Assembly: GCF_001894885.1 (NCBI RefSeq)
Contig: NZ_BCXB01000023.1
Coordinates: 1 to 64,000 of the forward strand
From: Rhodococcus marinonascens NBRC 14363
GTDB taxonomy: Bacteria; Actinomycetota; Actinomycetes; Mycobacteriales; Mycobacteriaceae
DNA: 64,000 bases
Reading direction: 5' to 3'
The first letter of the stretch is position 1, and every line of letters starts with the position of its first letter. Below, one piece after another: positions 35,124 through 51,981 of this stretch. The notes under the pieces are model-generated. The model ran no database searches, was not told the origin of the DNA, and saw nothing but the letters and a program-made list of their open reading frames with translations. Made by a program: the position numbers and the translations under genes.

Positions 35124-36317
35124 TCAGGCCACCGAACGGCGTCCGATCTCGAACAATTCCTGCGGAGCGCCGATACCCTTCAGTCGATGACGGCCCAAAG
35201 TCTCGCCCCAGAACTCCCCGGTGTCGAGTTCGTCATAGAAATCGCCGGTTACCACCACTTCGTGTGACGGCGCGACCGAGACGACCCGACTGGCCATGTT
35301 GACCGGTCGTCCGAACCAGTCGCCCCCGCTCGGTACCGCGGTGCCCCACGCGATCCCCGCCCGCAGCGGCGGAAGTCCTTCCGTGCGAGCGGCCTGCACG
35401 AGATCGAGAGCGGTGTCGGCCAGGGCCGCGGAATTGGGGGACACCAACATGACCGCGTCGCCGATCGACTTCACCAGTCGCACCGGTGGCTGCACTATCT
35501 CGGTGGCCAGTCGGTCGAGTCGCTCGGCCACCCGGCCCAGATCGCCGGGCGCCACCCGCTCACCGAGAAGCGTGAACCCGACAAGGTCGGCGAAACACAC
35601 ACCGACCTCTTGAGCACCACGCATGTGCAGATTGGAATCGCCAGCGATCCCGACTGCGTCGGACCGCAGTTGGTGACGAAGATTGGCCGCCAGGATGTGG
35701 CCCAGGATCTGCGCCTGAAAATCCACCATCCGCCGCACCTCGACCGCGTAGCGCAGCGCCAATTCTGGATGGTCACGCGCGGCCTCGAGGCGTTCCTGGA
35801 GGATTGCACCGGCCGAGTCGGCAACTGTCGAGATGTTGCGGCCGAGAGCGCGCGCGGCTGCGAACATCCCACTCTCATCCAACCCCAGTTCGCGGTACTG
35901 CTCGAGCCCGCGAACGAGATCCGCGTCGGCGTCGGTGTAGTACTTTCCGTCTTCCGACACCCCCCTGCCTATCGCCCGGAACCACCTTCGAACATCCTCC
36001 ACGGTGACTCCGGTCATCTGAGAGATCTCGTCGATGCTGCGGTTACTCTTCGGAGCCAGCGCGTGTTCGAGCAACAGGTGCGCAAGCTGGTTTTCGTACG
36101 AAGCGGTGCGCAGTTCTTCGATCGATACACCTTCACCGGCCAGGGTGTTCAACACTCCCACGCGCGCGGTACGGTCCGAGCCGCTGAGACCGTCGAGCAG
36201 ACCAGCACGCTCGAAGTCGTGCAGTTGCACGGGTTGCGGCCATGATCGACGGAGGGGGCGAGGGGGCGGCGAAACCAAGCGTCCCGGTCGCGGGGTGAAC
36301 CATCGTGGATTGCGCAC
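35124..36317 (-). CDS. Adenylate cyclase with Rv1264-type regulatory domain
   Basis: 397 residues from a GTG at 36317 (start uncertain; an inner GTG at PVQLHDF is plausible). Residues about 25-180 form a helical Ad_Cy_reg-like domain (AGLLDGLSGSDRTARVGVLN, MTGVTVEDVRRWFRAIGRG). The class III catalytic domain follows with metal Asp in CFADLVGFTLLGE, substrate Lys and second Asp in LVKSIGDAVMLV, and Asn/Arg of the transition state in FGRPVNMASRVV. All key residues are present, so cAMP synthesis is likely; related N-domains sense pH or fatty acids. No membrane segment. Confidence 0.85.
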   Translation of the reverse strand: MRNPRWFTPRPGRLVSPPPRPLRRSWPQPVQLHDFERAGLLDGLSGSDRTARVGVLNTLAGEGVSIEELRTASYENQLAHLLLEHALAPKSNRSIDEISQMTGVTVEDVRRWFRAIGRGVSEDGKYYTDADADLVRGLEQYRELGLDESGMFAAARALGRNISTVADSAGAILQERLEAARDHPELALRYAVEVRRMVDFQAQILGHILAANLRHQLRSDAVGIAGDSNLHMRGAQEVGVCFADLVGFTLLGERVAPGDLGRVAERLDRLATEIVQPPVRLVKSIGDAVMLVSPNSAALADTALDLVQAARTEGLPPLRAGIAWGTAVPSGGDWFGRPVNMASRVVSVAPSHEVVVTGDFYDELDTGEFWGETLGRHRLKGIGAPQELFEIGRRSVA

Positions 36318-36460
36318 CCCCTCATCGTCCCAGCAATGACGTTGCCCATCGCAAAATTTTTGGCAAATACTGACCACCGACTACTTGGGCGCCACGAAAA
36401 TCGGGCGATCAGCTGGGACGGTTCGATTGCCCGCGGAACCTCGGATCTGGGTGGAGCAGA

Positions 36461-38008
36461 TCAGTGCACCATGACCGTCGGGGCATCCTCGGCCCCAAGG
36501 TTCGGGTTCACCGACTTCTTGCGCGGCAGCAGGAAGGCAGGGATGAGCGTCAGCAAGATCAGAACCGCCGCCACGACGAACGTGTTGCCGAAGGAATCGG
36601 CCAGTTCCGAAAACCCGTTTGCCAGCACGTCCGGCGGCGTCTGCGCGGCGATCTGCGCCGCTTCCGGTGAATCGCCACGCGACGCGGCCGCCAGTCCGGC
36701 CGCCCCGTGGCTCAGAATCTGATTCGTCAGGACCACCGACATCACAGCTGTCCCGATCGAGCCGGCGGTCTGCTGCACGATGTTCATCAGCGTCGAACCA
36801 CGCGCCACCTGCTCATGGGAAAGCGTCACGATCGCCGCGGTCATCAGTGGCATCATCGTGCAACCCATGCCCATACCCATCACGAACAGAGCACCCATCA
36901 GCAACCACGTCGGGGAATCCGCGGCAACCTGAGTGAAGACACCCAGTCCGATGAAGATCAACGGCAAACCGGTCAGCACGATCTTGCCCGCACCGATCTT
37001 GTCGACAAGACGTCCGGCGATCGGCATGGTCAGCATCGCGCCGAGACCCTGCGGCGCCATCAGTAGACCGGCGGCGAGAGTGGTGTGACCACCGACTTGG
37101 ATGAAGTAGCTCGGGAATAGCAGCCCGGCACCCATGAACGCGACGATGAACATCGACATAGTGATCACCGCGACAGTCAACTGCCGGTTCTTGAACAGGT
37201 GCAGGTCGATCAGCGGATGGTCCTTGCCCAGGGCGTGGAAGACGAACGCGACGATCAGCGCGAGTCCAATTGCACCGGACACCAGCACCCGGGCGGATGC
37301 CACCGTTCCGACCTCGGGTATGGACGACACACCGAACAGGAACAGCGCCAGACCGGGCGAGAGCAGCAGCATTCCGAGGAAGTCGAATGACTCCGAAGGC
37401 GACGGCCGGTCGGACGGCAGAATAATGAAGGCAGCGGCCAGGGCGACAGCACCGATGGGAACGTTGATCAGGAAGATCCAGTGCCAGCTGGCGGCCTCGA
37501 TCAGCCAGCCGCCGAGGATGGGGCCACCGATAGGACCGAGCAGCATCGGGATGCCGAGCACCGCCATGACCCGACCCACCCGCTCAGGACCCGCGGCCCT
37601 CGTCATGATCGTCATACCAAGGGGCATCAGCATGCCACCGCCAAGCCCCTGAAGGACGCGGAAGCCGATCAGCGAGGTGATGTCCCAGGCCATGCTGCAC
37701 GCTACGGAACCGAGGACGAACAGCACCAACGCCGTCATGTACAGGCGCTTGGTTCCGAAGCGGTCGGCCGCCCACCCGGTCACCGGGATGACGGTGGCCA
37801 GCGCGAGCGTGTACGCGGTCATCGTCCATGCGACGGTGGCGTAGGTGCTGTCGAAGTCTTGGGCGAACGTAGTGAGCGCGACGCTGACCACGGTCACGTC
37901 GAGGATCGACATGATGGCGCCGAGCACCACCACGGACGCAATCTTGAGGACCGTGCTGTCCAGCTTGTCGGGCGCCGCGGGCGCGGCCTTCGGCGTTGTC
38001 ATCCGCAT
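36461..38008 (-). CDS. MFS efflux transporter, DHA2 family
   Basis: 515 residues with 14 predicted helices. The DHA2 (EmrB/QacA) motifs are visible: LDVTVVSVALTTFAQDF with the motif D-like Asp, GWAADRFGTKRLYMTAL (motif A), and VLGIPMLLGPIGGPILGGWL (motif C). A proton-driven drug or metabolite exporter. Its start overlaps the MarR gene by 10 bases, so the pump is probably MarR-controlled. Confidence 0.9.
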   Translation of the reverse strand: MRMTTPKAAPAAPDKLDSTVLKIASVVVLGAIMSILDVTVVSVALTTFAQDFDSTYATVAWTMTAYTLALATVIPVTGWAADRFGTKRLYMTALVLFVLGSVACSMAWDITSLIGFRVLQGLGGGMLMPLGMTIMTRAAGPERVGRVMAVLGIPMLLGPIGGPILGGWLIEAASWHWIFLINVPIGAVALAAAFIILPSDRPSPSESFDFLGMLLLSPGLALFLFGVSSIPEVGTVASARVLVSGAIGLALIVAFVFHALGKDHPLIDLHLFKNRQLTVAVITMSMFIVAFMGAGLLFPSYFIQVGGHTTLAAGLLMAPQGLGAMLTMPIAGRLVDKIGAGKIVLTGLPLIFIGLGVFTQVAADSPTWLLMGALFVMGMGMGCTMMPLMTAAIVTLSHEQVARGSTLMNIVQQTAGSIGTAVMSVVLTNQILSHGAAGLAAASRGDSPEAAQIAAQTPPDVLANGFSELADSFGNTFVVAAVLILLTLIPAFLLPRKKSVNPNLGAEDAPTVMVH

Positions 38009-38475
38009 CTCTCCTGGTTAAGTTCTCGCAGGGAATCCCCCGCGAGGATCGGCTGTAGTGCCTCGATCAGTCGAGTCCGGTCGGTATCCGGAATCAGTCC
38101 TGCGAACCGTCGCAACTGATCACGCTTGTATTCGACGTGCCAGGTGGCGATCCTTCGCCCAGCATCAGACAACGAGACCCGCTTGACGCGCCGGTCACGC
38201 TCGTCCTCCCGGCGAACGACCAGTCCGAGCTTCACGAGTTGGTCGACGTTCCGACCAGCCGCGGCCACAGAGAGCCGCAACCGTTCCGCCACCTCGTTGA
38301 TCGGAAGCGGTTCATCGTGATGGGTTAGCGCGAAGAGTATCCGCACCTGTGAAAATGTGAGGTCCAGTTCGATGAGGTTGTCCATCGACTCCGACTCCCC
38401 CACGCACAACAACTGGGTGAAGAAATCGTTGAGAAGTTCGAAGAGGAGATCAGGAGGTTTGAGAGGCACTTCCAA
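37999..38475 (-). CDS. MarR family regulator
   Basis: 158 residues. The winged-helix pattern is clear: LTFSQVRILFALTHHDEPLPINEVAERLRLSVAAAGRNVDQL, then the wing VVRREDERDRRVKRVSLSDAG. It precedes and overlaps the efflux pump gene, a common autorepressed arrangement. Two direct repeats in its upstream gap are candidate binding sequence. Confidence 0.88.
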   Translation of the reverse strand: MEVPLKPPDLLFELLNDFFTQLLCVGESESMDNLIELDLTFSQVRILFALTHHDEPLPINEVAERLRLSVAAAGRNVDQLVKLGLVVRREDERDRRVKRVSLSDAGRRIATWHVEYKRDQLRRFAGLIPDTDRTRLIEALQPILAGDSLRELNQERCG

Positions 38476-38489
38476 ATACTAACGCTTAC

Positions 38490-38514
38490 GCAACTATTGC
38501 CCAAGAGCAACTAT
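38490..38514. promoter_or_regulatory. Direct repeats upstream of marR
   Basis: GCAACTAT occurs at 38490-38497 and 38507-38514, a 17-bp spacing (about one and a half helical turns), within 40 bp of the marR start. Possible promoter or regulator site; MarR sites are more often palindromic, so confidence is low. Confidence 0.3.
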
Positions 38515-38531
38515 GACGCAACCTAATTAAG

Positions 38532-40186
38532 GGTGTCGGGTGTCACAATCCCGACGCGTGCCCCTCGACTTTCCGTTCGAGCGGACAGCAGGACGAACCA
38601 GTCGGGCCAACGAGCGAAGAGATGCCTGCGCTTTCGGGCGACGGACACCATCTCGGATCGGTCGGTCACCTTGACCCTCGGCCGTCCGGAACTTGCCGCA
38701 CGCGCCCTCTCCGCCGCATCGATCGCGCGCCGGCCCGCGAACCCGATCCGTTCCGGTTGTCGTCGCTCGATCAGCTTCTTCGCGTCCGTACGGGCCCCAC
38801 CGTGGTCGGGAACCGCCCGGCCTCAAAATCGGCAAGCAGAGTCGACACCGTCTCCTTGGAGCACACTTTGTTGGTCCCGATGACGCCGCTGGGACCGCGC
38901 TTGATCCACCCGGACACGAACACTCGATCGCAGACGCGGCCCCGTTCGTTGGGGATCACGCCACGCTTCTCGTCGAACGCGACTCCGCCGACAGGGTTGC
39001 CGCGATACCCGATCGAGCGCAGTACGAGGGAGGTGTCGAGCGACCCCTCTTCGCCCCTCGGCTTCGCCGATAGCAGTTTCGAGGACAGCAAGCCTGACTC
39101 GTCGATCACCAGTTTGTTGCGTCCGTAGCGCAGGGCCTCGACCCGGGCGGAACCCGTGACCACGAGCGGCGATGTCAGGTAGTGGAACACGATGCGCTTG
39201 CAACCGGGCCGCGGTTCACGCTGCCCGAACTCCCTGGCGAGCCGGACCTCCATCGCGGCGGCCGGATCGCCCGGCCGGACCGGGTCTGCGGCACCGAGGT
39301 CGAGGTCGGCGCCGTCGATCACGCCGTCCACGTTCTCGAGGTCGCCGAGCGCCAGGAACTCCGGACCCGAGTAGGCAGCCTGAGCGCGACCGCGGCGACC
39401 GAGGATCACCACCTCCTCGACGTTGCTGAGACGCAATACAGCCAGGGCTGATCCGCGATATCAGTCCGCTCCAACTCCTCGACGTTCATCGTGAGGATGC
39501 CGGCCACGTCGAGCGCCACGTTGCCGTTGCCTACAATAACCGCACACTTCCCGGACAGGTCGAACGTGCGTTGCACGTAGTCGGGGTGACCGTTGTACCA
39601 GGCGACGAAATCGGAGGCGGCGTGATAGTTCTCCAGCAACTCGTCGTGAGTGACGTGCTTGCCGATCTCGACGTTGAGGTGAAACTCGAAGTTGGGCCTG
39701 TCGAGACTCCACTCGAACATTCGCGTCACCTCCTTGGTTCCGGGATGGTCGGGGGCGACGCCGGCTCGCACCAACCCGAACGGCGTGGGCAGCTTCTCGA
39801 ACATCTCGACCTCGACGTCAGACCGGTCGAGCAGTTCACCGGCCGCGTAGCAAGCGGCCGGTGCCCACCACAGCGATTCGTAACGTGCCCAGATCGCGTC
39901 GCGGCGGAGTCGCAGGTGTCAGCGGTATCCAGCCCTCGGGCATCGGATGCGTCTTGTAGTAGTCGGCGTTGATGTCCTTGTATCGGGCCAGGGAGCCGAG
40001 GAGCTTGTCCTCGGGGAAGATCGCCTGGGCAAGCGTCGACGCAGGCCCCGCAGCGATGCAGGTCTCCGGGTCGATACGCAGCATCTCGGTCTGCGCGTAC
40101 TCCCGCTTACCCGGTACCGGGTGGATGCAACACGCGGAGACACGACTCGCGTCGTTGCAACAGGCCTGGGTGATGACATATGCCAT
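38532..40186 (-). pseudogene. FprB-type ferredoxin-NADP reductase, decayed
   Basis: The start is preserved (ATG at 40186 after AGGAAA; MAYVITQACCNDASRVSACC). Intact FprB fuses a 7Fe ferredoxin to an FAD/NADP reductase. Here ferredoxin ligands are lost (CNDASR, CIAAGPAS where CNDASC and CVDCGAC are expected). A ~4-bp loss near 39860 destroys the FAD-binding GxGPAA. A one-base loss near 39456 shifts the frame again before VEEVVILGRRGRAQAAYSGP. A third shift near 38790 separates FEAGRFP from the C-terminal FAGRRAIDAAERARAASSGR. All pieces are in order, so this is recent decay of one gene, now inactive as NADPH-ferredoxin reductase. Confidence 0.8.
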
Positions 40187-40337
40187 TGCGGTTTCCTCAC
40201 GCGGTGCAGAGGATCGAACTACTTTATGTCACCTCTAGTAACACATATATGATATGTACTGAGAATCACGTCCACGAACAAGCACCTGTGCGAACTGGAA
40301 GAATCGGGGCTACGCCCACGACAGAAGGAACAGCATC

Positions 40338-41165
40338 TTGGCACTCGACGGACCACTCGCCGTTCCACCCTCACAAGGTCGATTCTTCGAGACCTCCTGG
40401 CCCGTCCGTACGGGCGATATCGACGCCGCAAAGCGATTGCGCCTCGACGGGATCGCGCGCTACCTCCAGGACGTCGGACTGGACAACCTCGATGCCGTAA
40501 ATGCTGCAGACAGCCACCCGCTGTGGATCGTCCGGCGCACCGTCATCGACATCGTGCGGCCTGCCGTGTGGCCCGAGCGGGTCCACCTTCGGCGCTGGTG
40601 CTCGGCGCTGTCGACCCGCTGGACGAACATGCGGGTGCAGGTCAAGGGCGAGGCGGGCGCCCTGATCGAGACCGAGGGCTTCTGGATCCACATCAGCGGC
40701 GACACCGGGATGCCCACCAGGATCGACGACGGATTCATCGAGCGTCTCGGCGAATCCGCCGACGAACACCGGCTCAAGTGGAAGCGCTGGCTCGTCGAGA
40801 ACGCTCCGGCCGCCGATGAGGAGGGCATCGAAGACTCTGAATTCGTCCTGCGCCGCACCGATATCGACCCGTTCGACCACGTGAACAATGCCGTCTACTG
40901 GCAGGCCGTGGAGGAGTTGCTTGCGGACCACGAGCATCCCGGAGGCGGCCGACTCGTCGACAACCCTCATCGCGCCGTACTCGAGTACCTTGCCCCCATC
41001 GTCTCGAGCGACAAGATCGTCCTGCGTTGGCGCCGGGACGACACGTCGCTGACCGTCTGGTTCTTGGTCGAAGGTGCCCTGCGGGCGGTGGCCCATGTCG
41101 GACCACTCGACACAACAGCATCCACACCAGCGGAATCTCCGAGTTCAGCGAGGCCAACGGGCTGA
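40338..41165 (+). CDS. Acyl-ACP thioesterase family protein
   Basis: 275 residues from TTG at 40338 (GAAGGA upstream). Two hotdog domains: the first starts TSWPVRTGDIDAAKRLRLDG and includes WCSALSTRWTNMRVQVKG; the second carries RRTDIDPFDHVNNAVYWQAVEELL, like the catalytic helix motif of FatA/FatB-like enzymes. Hydrolyses acyl-ACP or acyl-CoA to free fatty acids. The C-terminal tail is Ser/Thr/Pro-rich. Alone, not in an evident operon. Confidence 0.8.
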   Translation: MALDGPLAVPPSQGRFFETSWPVRTGDIDAAKRLRLDGIARYLQDVGLDNLDAVNAADSHPLWIVRRTVIDIVRPAVWPERVHLRRWCSALSTRWTNMRVQVKGEAGALIETEGFWIHISGDTGMPTRIDDGFIERLGESADEHRLKWKRWLVENAPAADEEGIEDSEFVLRRTDIDPFDHVNNAVYWQAVEELLADHEHPGGGRLVDNPHRAVLEYLAPIVSSDKIVLRWRRDDTSLTVWFLVEGALRAVAHVGPLDTTASTPAESPSSARPTG

Positions 41166-41327
41166 TCTCCACCTCGAGCTGGTGGACCAGCTCGTCTGGG
41201 GCAACGTTTCGACTACCGGCACAATCGATCTCACGCGTCAGATCTCGCGCGGCATCGCTGTACTCTTTTCCACGGAGTCGCCCGAAACTACCCGCACCTC
41301 AGTGCGCCGCCTCGTGGGTCGGGTGGG

Positions 41328-41678
41328 TCACAGGCGTGAGATGCGGTCGAACGGGTACCCAGCCACCACGGAGACGACCATGCCGTAAGCGGCGATGGCT
41401 AGGAGTTCTTTGATCGAGAGTTCGATCTGGAACTCCGACAAGATCCTGGGCATCAGGGCTACCGCGGGGATCAGCGCGAGCACTGAAGACACCGCGCACC
41501 AGCGGGTGACGAGCGAATTCGCGACTCGAGTCAGCTCGGGGCTGTCGCGTACCTTGTCGGGAATCGGCCAGCCATGCTTCTCCGGGTCGGTGACCCAGCC
41601 CCGGTAACCGACGTATACGCCATAACCGTTCACCAACGCAAACATCAGGAACAGAAGCGCTACTACGGTGTCTTCCAT
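41328..41678 (-). CDS. Membrane protein, unknown family
   Basis: 116 residues from ATG at 41678, with about three helices (TVVALLFLMFALVNGYGVYV, AVSSVLALIPAVALM, LLAIAAYGMVVSVVAGY). The loop after helix one is charged (DPEKHGWPIPDKVRDSPEL). No function recognised. Confidence 0.6.
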   Translation of the reverse strand: MEDTVVALLFLMFALVNGYGVYVGYRGWVTDPEKHGWPIPDKVRDSPELTRVANSLVTRWCAVSSVLALIPAVALMPRILSEFQIELSIKELLAIAAYGMVVSVVAGYPFDRISRL

Positions 41679-41695
41679 GCGCAGCAATCAGACGT

Positions 41696-41923
41696 TCAAC
41701 GACGGGTCCTGAGAGACCGGAGGATTCGCGCGGGTGCGCGACGACTGATCTGCACCGCGCCCGTTGTGCGACGCGGTCTGGCGCACAGCTCTCCTCCGCA
41801 GTTCGGGCACTGATTGTCCATCTCGGCTGCGCAGGCACTGCAGAATGTGCATACGTAGCTGCAGATCGTTGCGGCGGAATCGTTTCGTAGAGACGATCGG
41901 CACGCCTCGCATTTCGTCTTCAT
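41696..41923 (-). CDS. DUF1272 small zinc-binding protein
   Basis: 75 residues from ATG at 41923 (MKTKCEACRSSL). Eight cysteines in CxxC-like pairs (CEAC, CSYVCTFCSAC, CPNCGGEL) match DUF1272 proteins, which probably bind one or two zinc ions. Basic C-terminal tail. Function unknown. Confidence 0.85.
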   Translation of the reverse strand: MKTKCEACRSSLRNDSAATICSYVCTFCSACAAEMDNQCPNCGGELCARPRRTTGAVQISRRAPARILRSLRTRR

Positions 41924-41956
41924 GGTCAACATCTTCAGGCTCCCATATCGTGTCGG

Positions 41957-42793
41957 TCAGGATTTTTCAGGAACAGCAACCGCCGCCTGTATCGAGGAAA
42001 CCGCGTTCTCTGGCTTCTTCAGCCATTCGACGTGCCCGCCGCTTCCGGCGACAGAAACGACTCTTCCGTGTGCGTGTGGAAGTGTCGCGACGAGTGCCTC
42101 GGCTGTCGAGACCGGCGCCAGTGCGTCATCGTCGAAAACGATTGCAGTAAATGGCCGGTCGAATTTGCTGAAATCGGTTGAACTGCCTTGGATCCCCCGG
42201 AGTTTTGTGAAATCTCCCGACCAGGAAAGGCGTGCCCAGTCTCGAGTGAGGTACTTCGACTGCCGGCCACCCATCCCGAGCCTGTCGCCGGGCCAGTATC
42301 CGACTGCGGCTGCGACGAAGGCAGGTCCGGTGGTTCCCAGGAGCGGCCGCCATGCATCGAGTAGCGGGTAGCTGCGGAAGTACGGCGTTCCTCCTGCTAT
42401 GGAAATAACTCCTTCGGCTGCGTCGAGACCGTCCGTGCCGACGGCAAGCGTAATCAGTTGGGCGCCAAGACTATGTCCACCCACCCATGTCAGCACTCCT
42501 GGTTGTGCGGCCGCAGCGAGTGCAGCAGGTATGTCGATAGTGGCGATCTCTGTATATCCGAATCGGCTGCGGCGATCGATGCTCGAGTTGCCATCTTGGC
42601 CGCGGTACTCGACGGTGATGCACGTGATCCCTGCGCGGGCCAGACCTGCCGCGAATCTTCGGTAGTGGCGGATCTTGACACCCATCGCTGGGAAGAAGAC
42701 CAAACGAGTGTGCTCGTTCTCGGCATGGAACCATTCCGAAGAAAGTTTTCCATCGGGAGTCTCTATGAACTGTTGCCGGCCTTCAATGTCCAT
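41957..42793 (-). CDS. Alpha/beta hydrolase
   Basis: 278 residues from ATG at 42793 (GGAGA 8 bases upstream); upstream codons in the same frame look non-coding. The nucleophile elbow GGHSLGAQ, an acidic residue in VFDDDALAP and a His in GSGGHVEWL form a plausible catalytic triad. N-terminal VFFPAMGVKIRHYRRFAAGL and YRGQDGNSS fit the COG4757-type predicted hydrolases. Substrate unknown. Confidence 0.78.
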   Translation of the reverse strand: MDIEGRQQFIETPDGKLSSEWFHAENEHTRLVFFPAMGVKIRHYRRFAAGLARAGITCITVEYRGQDGNSSIDRRSRFGYTEIATIDIPAALAAAAQPGVLTWVGGHSLGAQLITLAVGTDGLDAAEGVISIAGGTPYFRSYPLLDAWRPLLGTTGPAFVAAAVGYWPGDRLGMGGRQSKYLTRDWARLSWSGDFTKLRGIQGSSTDFSKFDRPFTAIVFDDDALAPVSTAEALVATLPHAHGRVVSVAGSGGHVEWLKKPENAVSSIQAAVAVPEKS

Positions 42794-43157
42794 CAATGCG
42801 TCTCCACTTGGTCTGCTATCGCGGGAACGGCCCGGAAAGAGATCCGTCCGCCGAATGCTTCCGGATTCACGAATTACGCTTCGGTGCGGGGAGACCTCGG
42901 CGATTGCCTCGGCACAACACATACAGAATTCGGCCAGCAGTCACCTACCTCCCCCTGCTGTTCTGGCGCAGACAGCCACCACCTGAGCCCCCAACTCTTT
43001 CAGTAGAACAACCGGTTCGCACAGTAAACTCAATCTACTGACTGGTAGCAACGACTCGCCCAGAATCTTCTCGACCCCGTGTGCCACCGAAGAATCATCG
43101 GCAAATCTCGATCCGCGCAGACTCGCGCTCGCGAGGAACCTGATCTAGCGTCAACCC
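42794..43157. other. Intergenic stretch
   Basis: 364 bp between divergent genes (hydrolase left, SixA right), holding both promoters. No gene or strong hairpin is evident. Confidence 0.35.
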
Positions 43158-43670
43158 ATGCCCGCGAACTCCCCGGCACCCGCCCGCACCCTGATCTTGA
43201 TGCGCCACGGCAAGTCGGGGTATTCGGAGGGCGCCACGGATCACGAACGCCCATTGACCTCGCGCGGGCGCGAGGATGCTGGAGCGGCTGGCGAATGGTT
43301 ACGGTCGACTCAGCCACCGATCGATGCTGTGCTCTGTTCGACCGCTCGCCGCACCCGCGAAACTCTCGAGGCCACGCGGGTCGACGCCCCCACCCGATTC
43401 GCGGACGAACTCTACGGCGCATACGCCGCAAAGGTTCTGGCGGAGATCGCGCGGATCGAGCCTTCGGTGCGCACTCTGCTGGTAGTCGGCCATGTTCCGG
43501 GTATGCCCTTGACAGCATTGGATCTGGCGGACGACCTCGAGACCGCGGCGGCCCGCGTGACGCGGGAGAAGTTCCCGACGTCGGCACTCGCCGTGCTCAC
43601 GGTGGCGTGTGACTGGGACGAACTCACCTCGAATGGGGCGTCACTGACCACATTCCACGTCCCGAGGTAG
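43158..43670 (+). CDS. SixA-like histidine phosphatase
   Basis: 170 residues. The RHG motif of the phosphoglycerate-mutase-like superfamily (TLILMRHGKSGYSEG) and the second active-site His (LLVVGHVPGMPL) are intact; its small size fits SixA-type phosphohistidine phosphatases. Mycobacterial relatives exist but targets are unclear. A single-gene unit facing the small membrane protein. Confidence 0.82.
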   Translation: MPANSPAPARTLILMRHGKSGYSEGATDHERPLTSRGREDAGAAGEWLRSTQPPIDAVLCSTARRTRETLEATRVDAPTRFADELYGAYAAKVLAEIARIEPSVRTLLVVGHVPGMPLTALDLADDLETAAARVTREKFPTSALAVLTVACDWDELTSNGASLTTFHVPR

Positions 43671-43675
43671 CGGCG

Positions 43676-43876
43676 TCAGAACAACTTCCGCCCGGCGACC
43701 GCGACGACCCCGAGCACCACGGCCAACACAAGCGCAAGCCAGAATCCGAGCAGCCACCACACCACGCCGAACACGACGAGTGCCGGTGCCACCGTGATGA
43801 GTGCGATCGTGGGACTTTCCCGCACCGCCTCGAGCGCCGACTCAGCCTTGACGCGATCGATCTTCTTCTCCGGCAT
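43676..43876 (-). CDS. Small membrane protein
   Basis: 66 residues: a charged start (MPEKKIDRVKAES) then two hydrophobic segments (TIALITVAPALVVFGVVWWL, FWLALVLAVVLGVVAVAG) and a KLF end. No family recognised. Converges with the SixA-like gene; a 9-bp tandem repeat lies just upstream. Confidence 0.55.
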   Translation of the reverse strand: MPEKKIDRVKAESALEAVRESPTIALITVAPALVVFGVVWWLLGFWLALVLAVVLGVVAVAGRKLF

Positions 43877-43894
43877 CCTCGTCTCCGTTCAACG

Positions 43895-43928
43895 AATCAG
43901 GGATATCAGGGATATCAGGGATATCAGG
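43895..43928. repeat. 9-bp tandem repeat, four copies
   Basis: Unit ATCAGGGAT repeated nearly four times just upstream of the small membrane protein gene. May affect spacing to its start by slippage. Confidence 0.8.
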
Positions 43929-44025
43929 CAGGTGTAGTCGAGAGTAGTCGTTATGGAGCACCGGGGCCGAACATCGACCGCGCATCGCAACTGTGGCCAC
44001 CCACAGACCGGTGGGTCAAACAAAT

Positions 44026-44063
44026 GTTGGCCCCACCCCCGAAGAGAGTGGGGTGGGGCCAAC
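44026..44063. terminator. Main rpoBC terminator hairpin
   Basis: A perfect 14-bp stem (44026-44039 with 44050-44063) and 10-nt loop, 57 bp past the rpoC stop. Very GC-rich. Confidence 0.85.
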
Positions 44064-44075
44064 ACGTCTGTATTG

Positions 44076-44109
44076 CTTGGTTGAAGAGTCTCGAGACTTG
44101 TCAACCAAG
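44076..44109. terminator. Second hairpin after rpoC
   Basis: A 9-bp stem (44076-44084 with 44101-44109) enclosing a 12-bp palindrome (44087-44098), starting 10 bp past the rpoC stop. With the next hairpin it makes a tandem terminator. Confidence 0.7.
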
Positions 44110-44119
44110 CACAGAGCAA

Positions 44120-48076
<3,957 letters not shown>

Positions 48077-48194
48077 GTAACTTCCTTTCCCCAGAGGGAT
48101 TGTGGATCAGCGGTGGCCGCCGATTCCTGACTGCCAATTCCAAATGTGAACTACGCCCCCGGGCCGTGATTTCCCACGACCCGGGGACCGTTAC

Positions 48195-51701
<3,507 letters not shown>

Positions 51702-51857
51702 CTCACGCGGGCCGCTCTTGCTGTTGCGACCGCCGCTGTATCTGCTTCGAATTTCGCTGCTTACAACCCGAACGAAACTCGCCACAGTTGCTGAAGAGTG
51801 AAGCCTTCAAAGCGTTACGGACGAGAGGTGGACAGGAGGCAGCCAGCGCAACGTCCA

Positions 51858-51886
51858 AAAGTACACCCAAACTCAGTAGATGTCGA
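51858..51886 (-). promoter_or_regulatory. Candidate rpoB promoter P1
   Basis: On the minus strand TCGACA and TACTTT are exactly 17 bp apart, matching -35/-10 of the housekeeping sigma factor with one main mismatch, about 160 bp upstream of the rpoB start. Confidence 0.5.
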
Positions 51887-51952
51887 GTCGGGCACCCGAA
51901 GCAGCACCCGCTGGGGCGCTCGGCCACGCGGCACTGCGCATGTTCACGCATC

Positions 51953-51981
51953 AGAGTGACGGGTGATCAACGTGGCGTCAA
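51953..51981 (-). promoter_or_regulatory. Candidate rpoB promoter P2
   Basis: Minus-strand TTGACG and CACTCT with a 17-bp spacer; the -10 is weak but has A2 and T6. Tandem promoters are usual for rpoB operons in this group. Confidence 0.4.

Noticed and set aside
38527-38835. Separate 102-codon minus-strand gene
   Set aside because: Another frame of the same strand continues the FprB-like C-terminus (AIDAAERARAASSGR), so this is part of the pseudogene.
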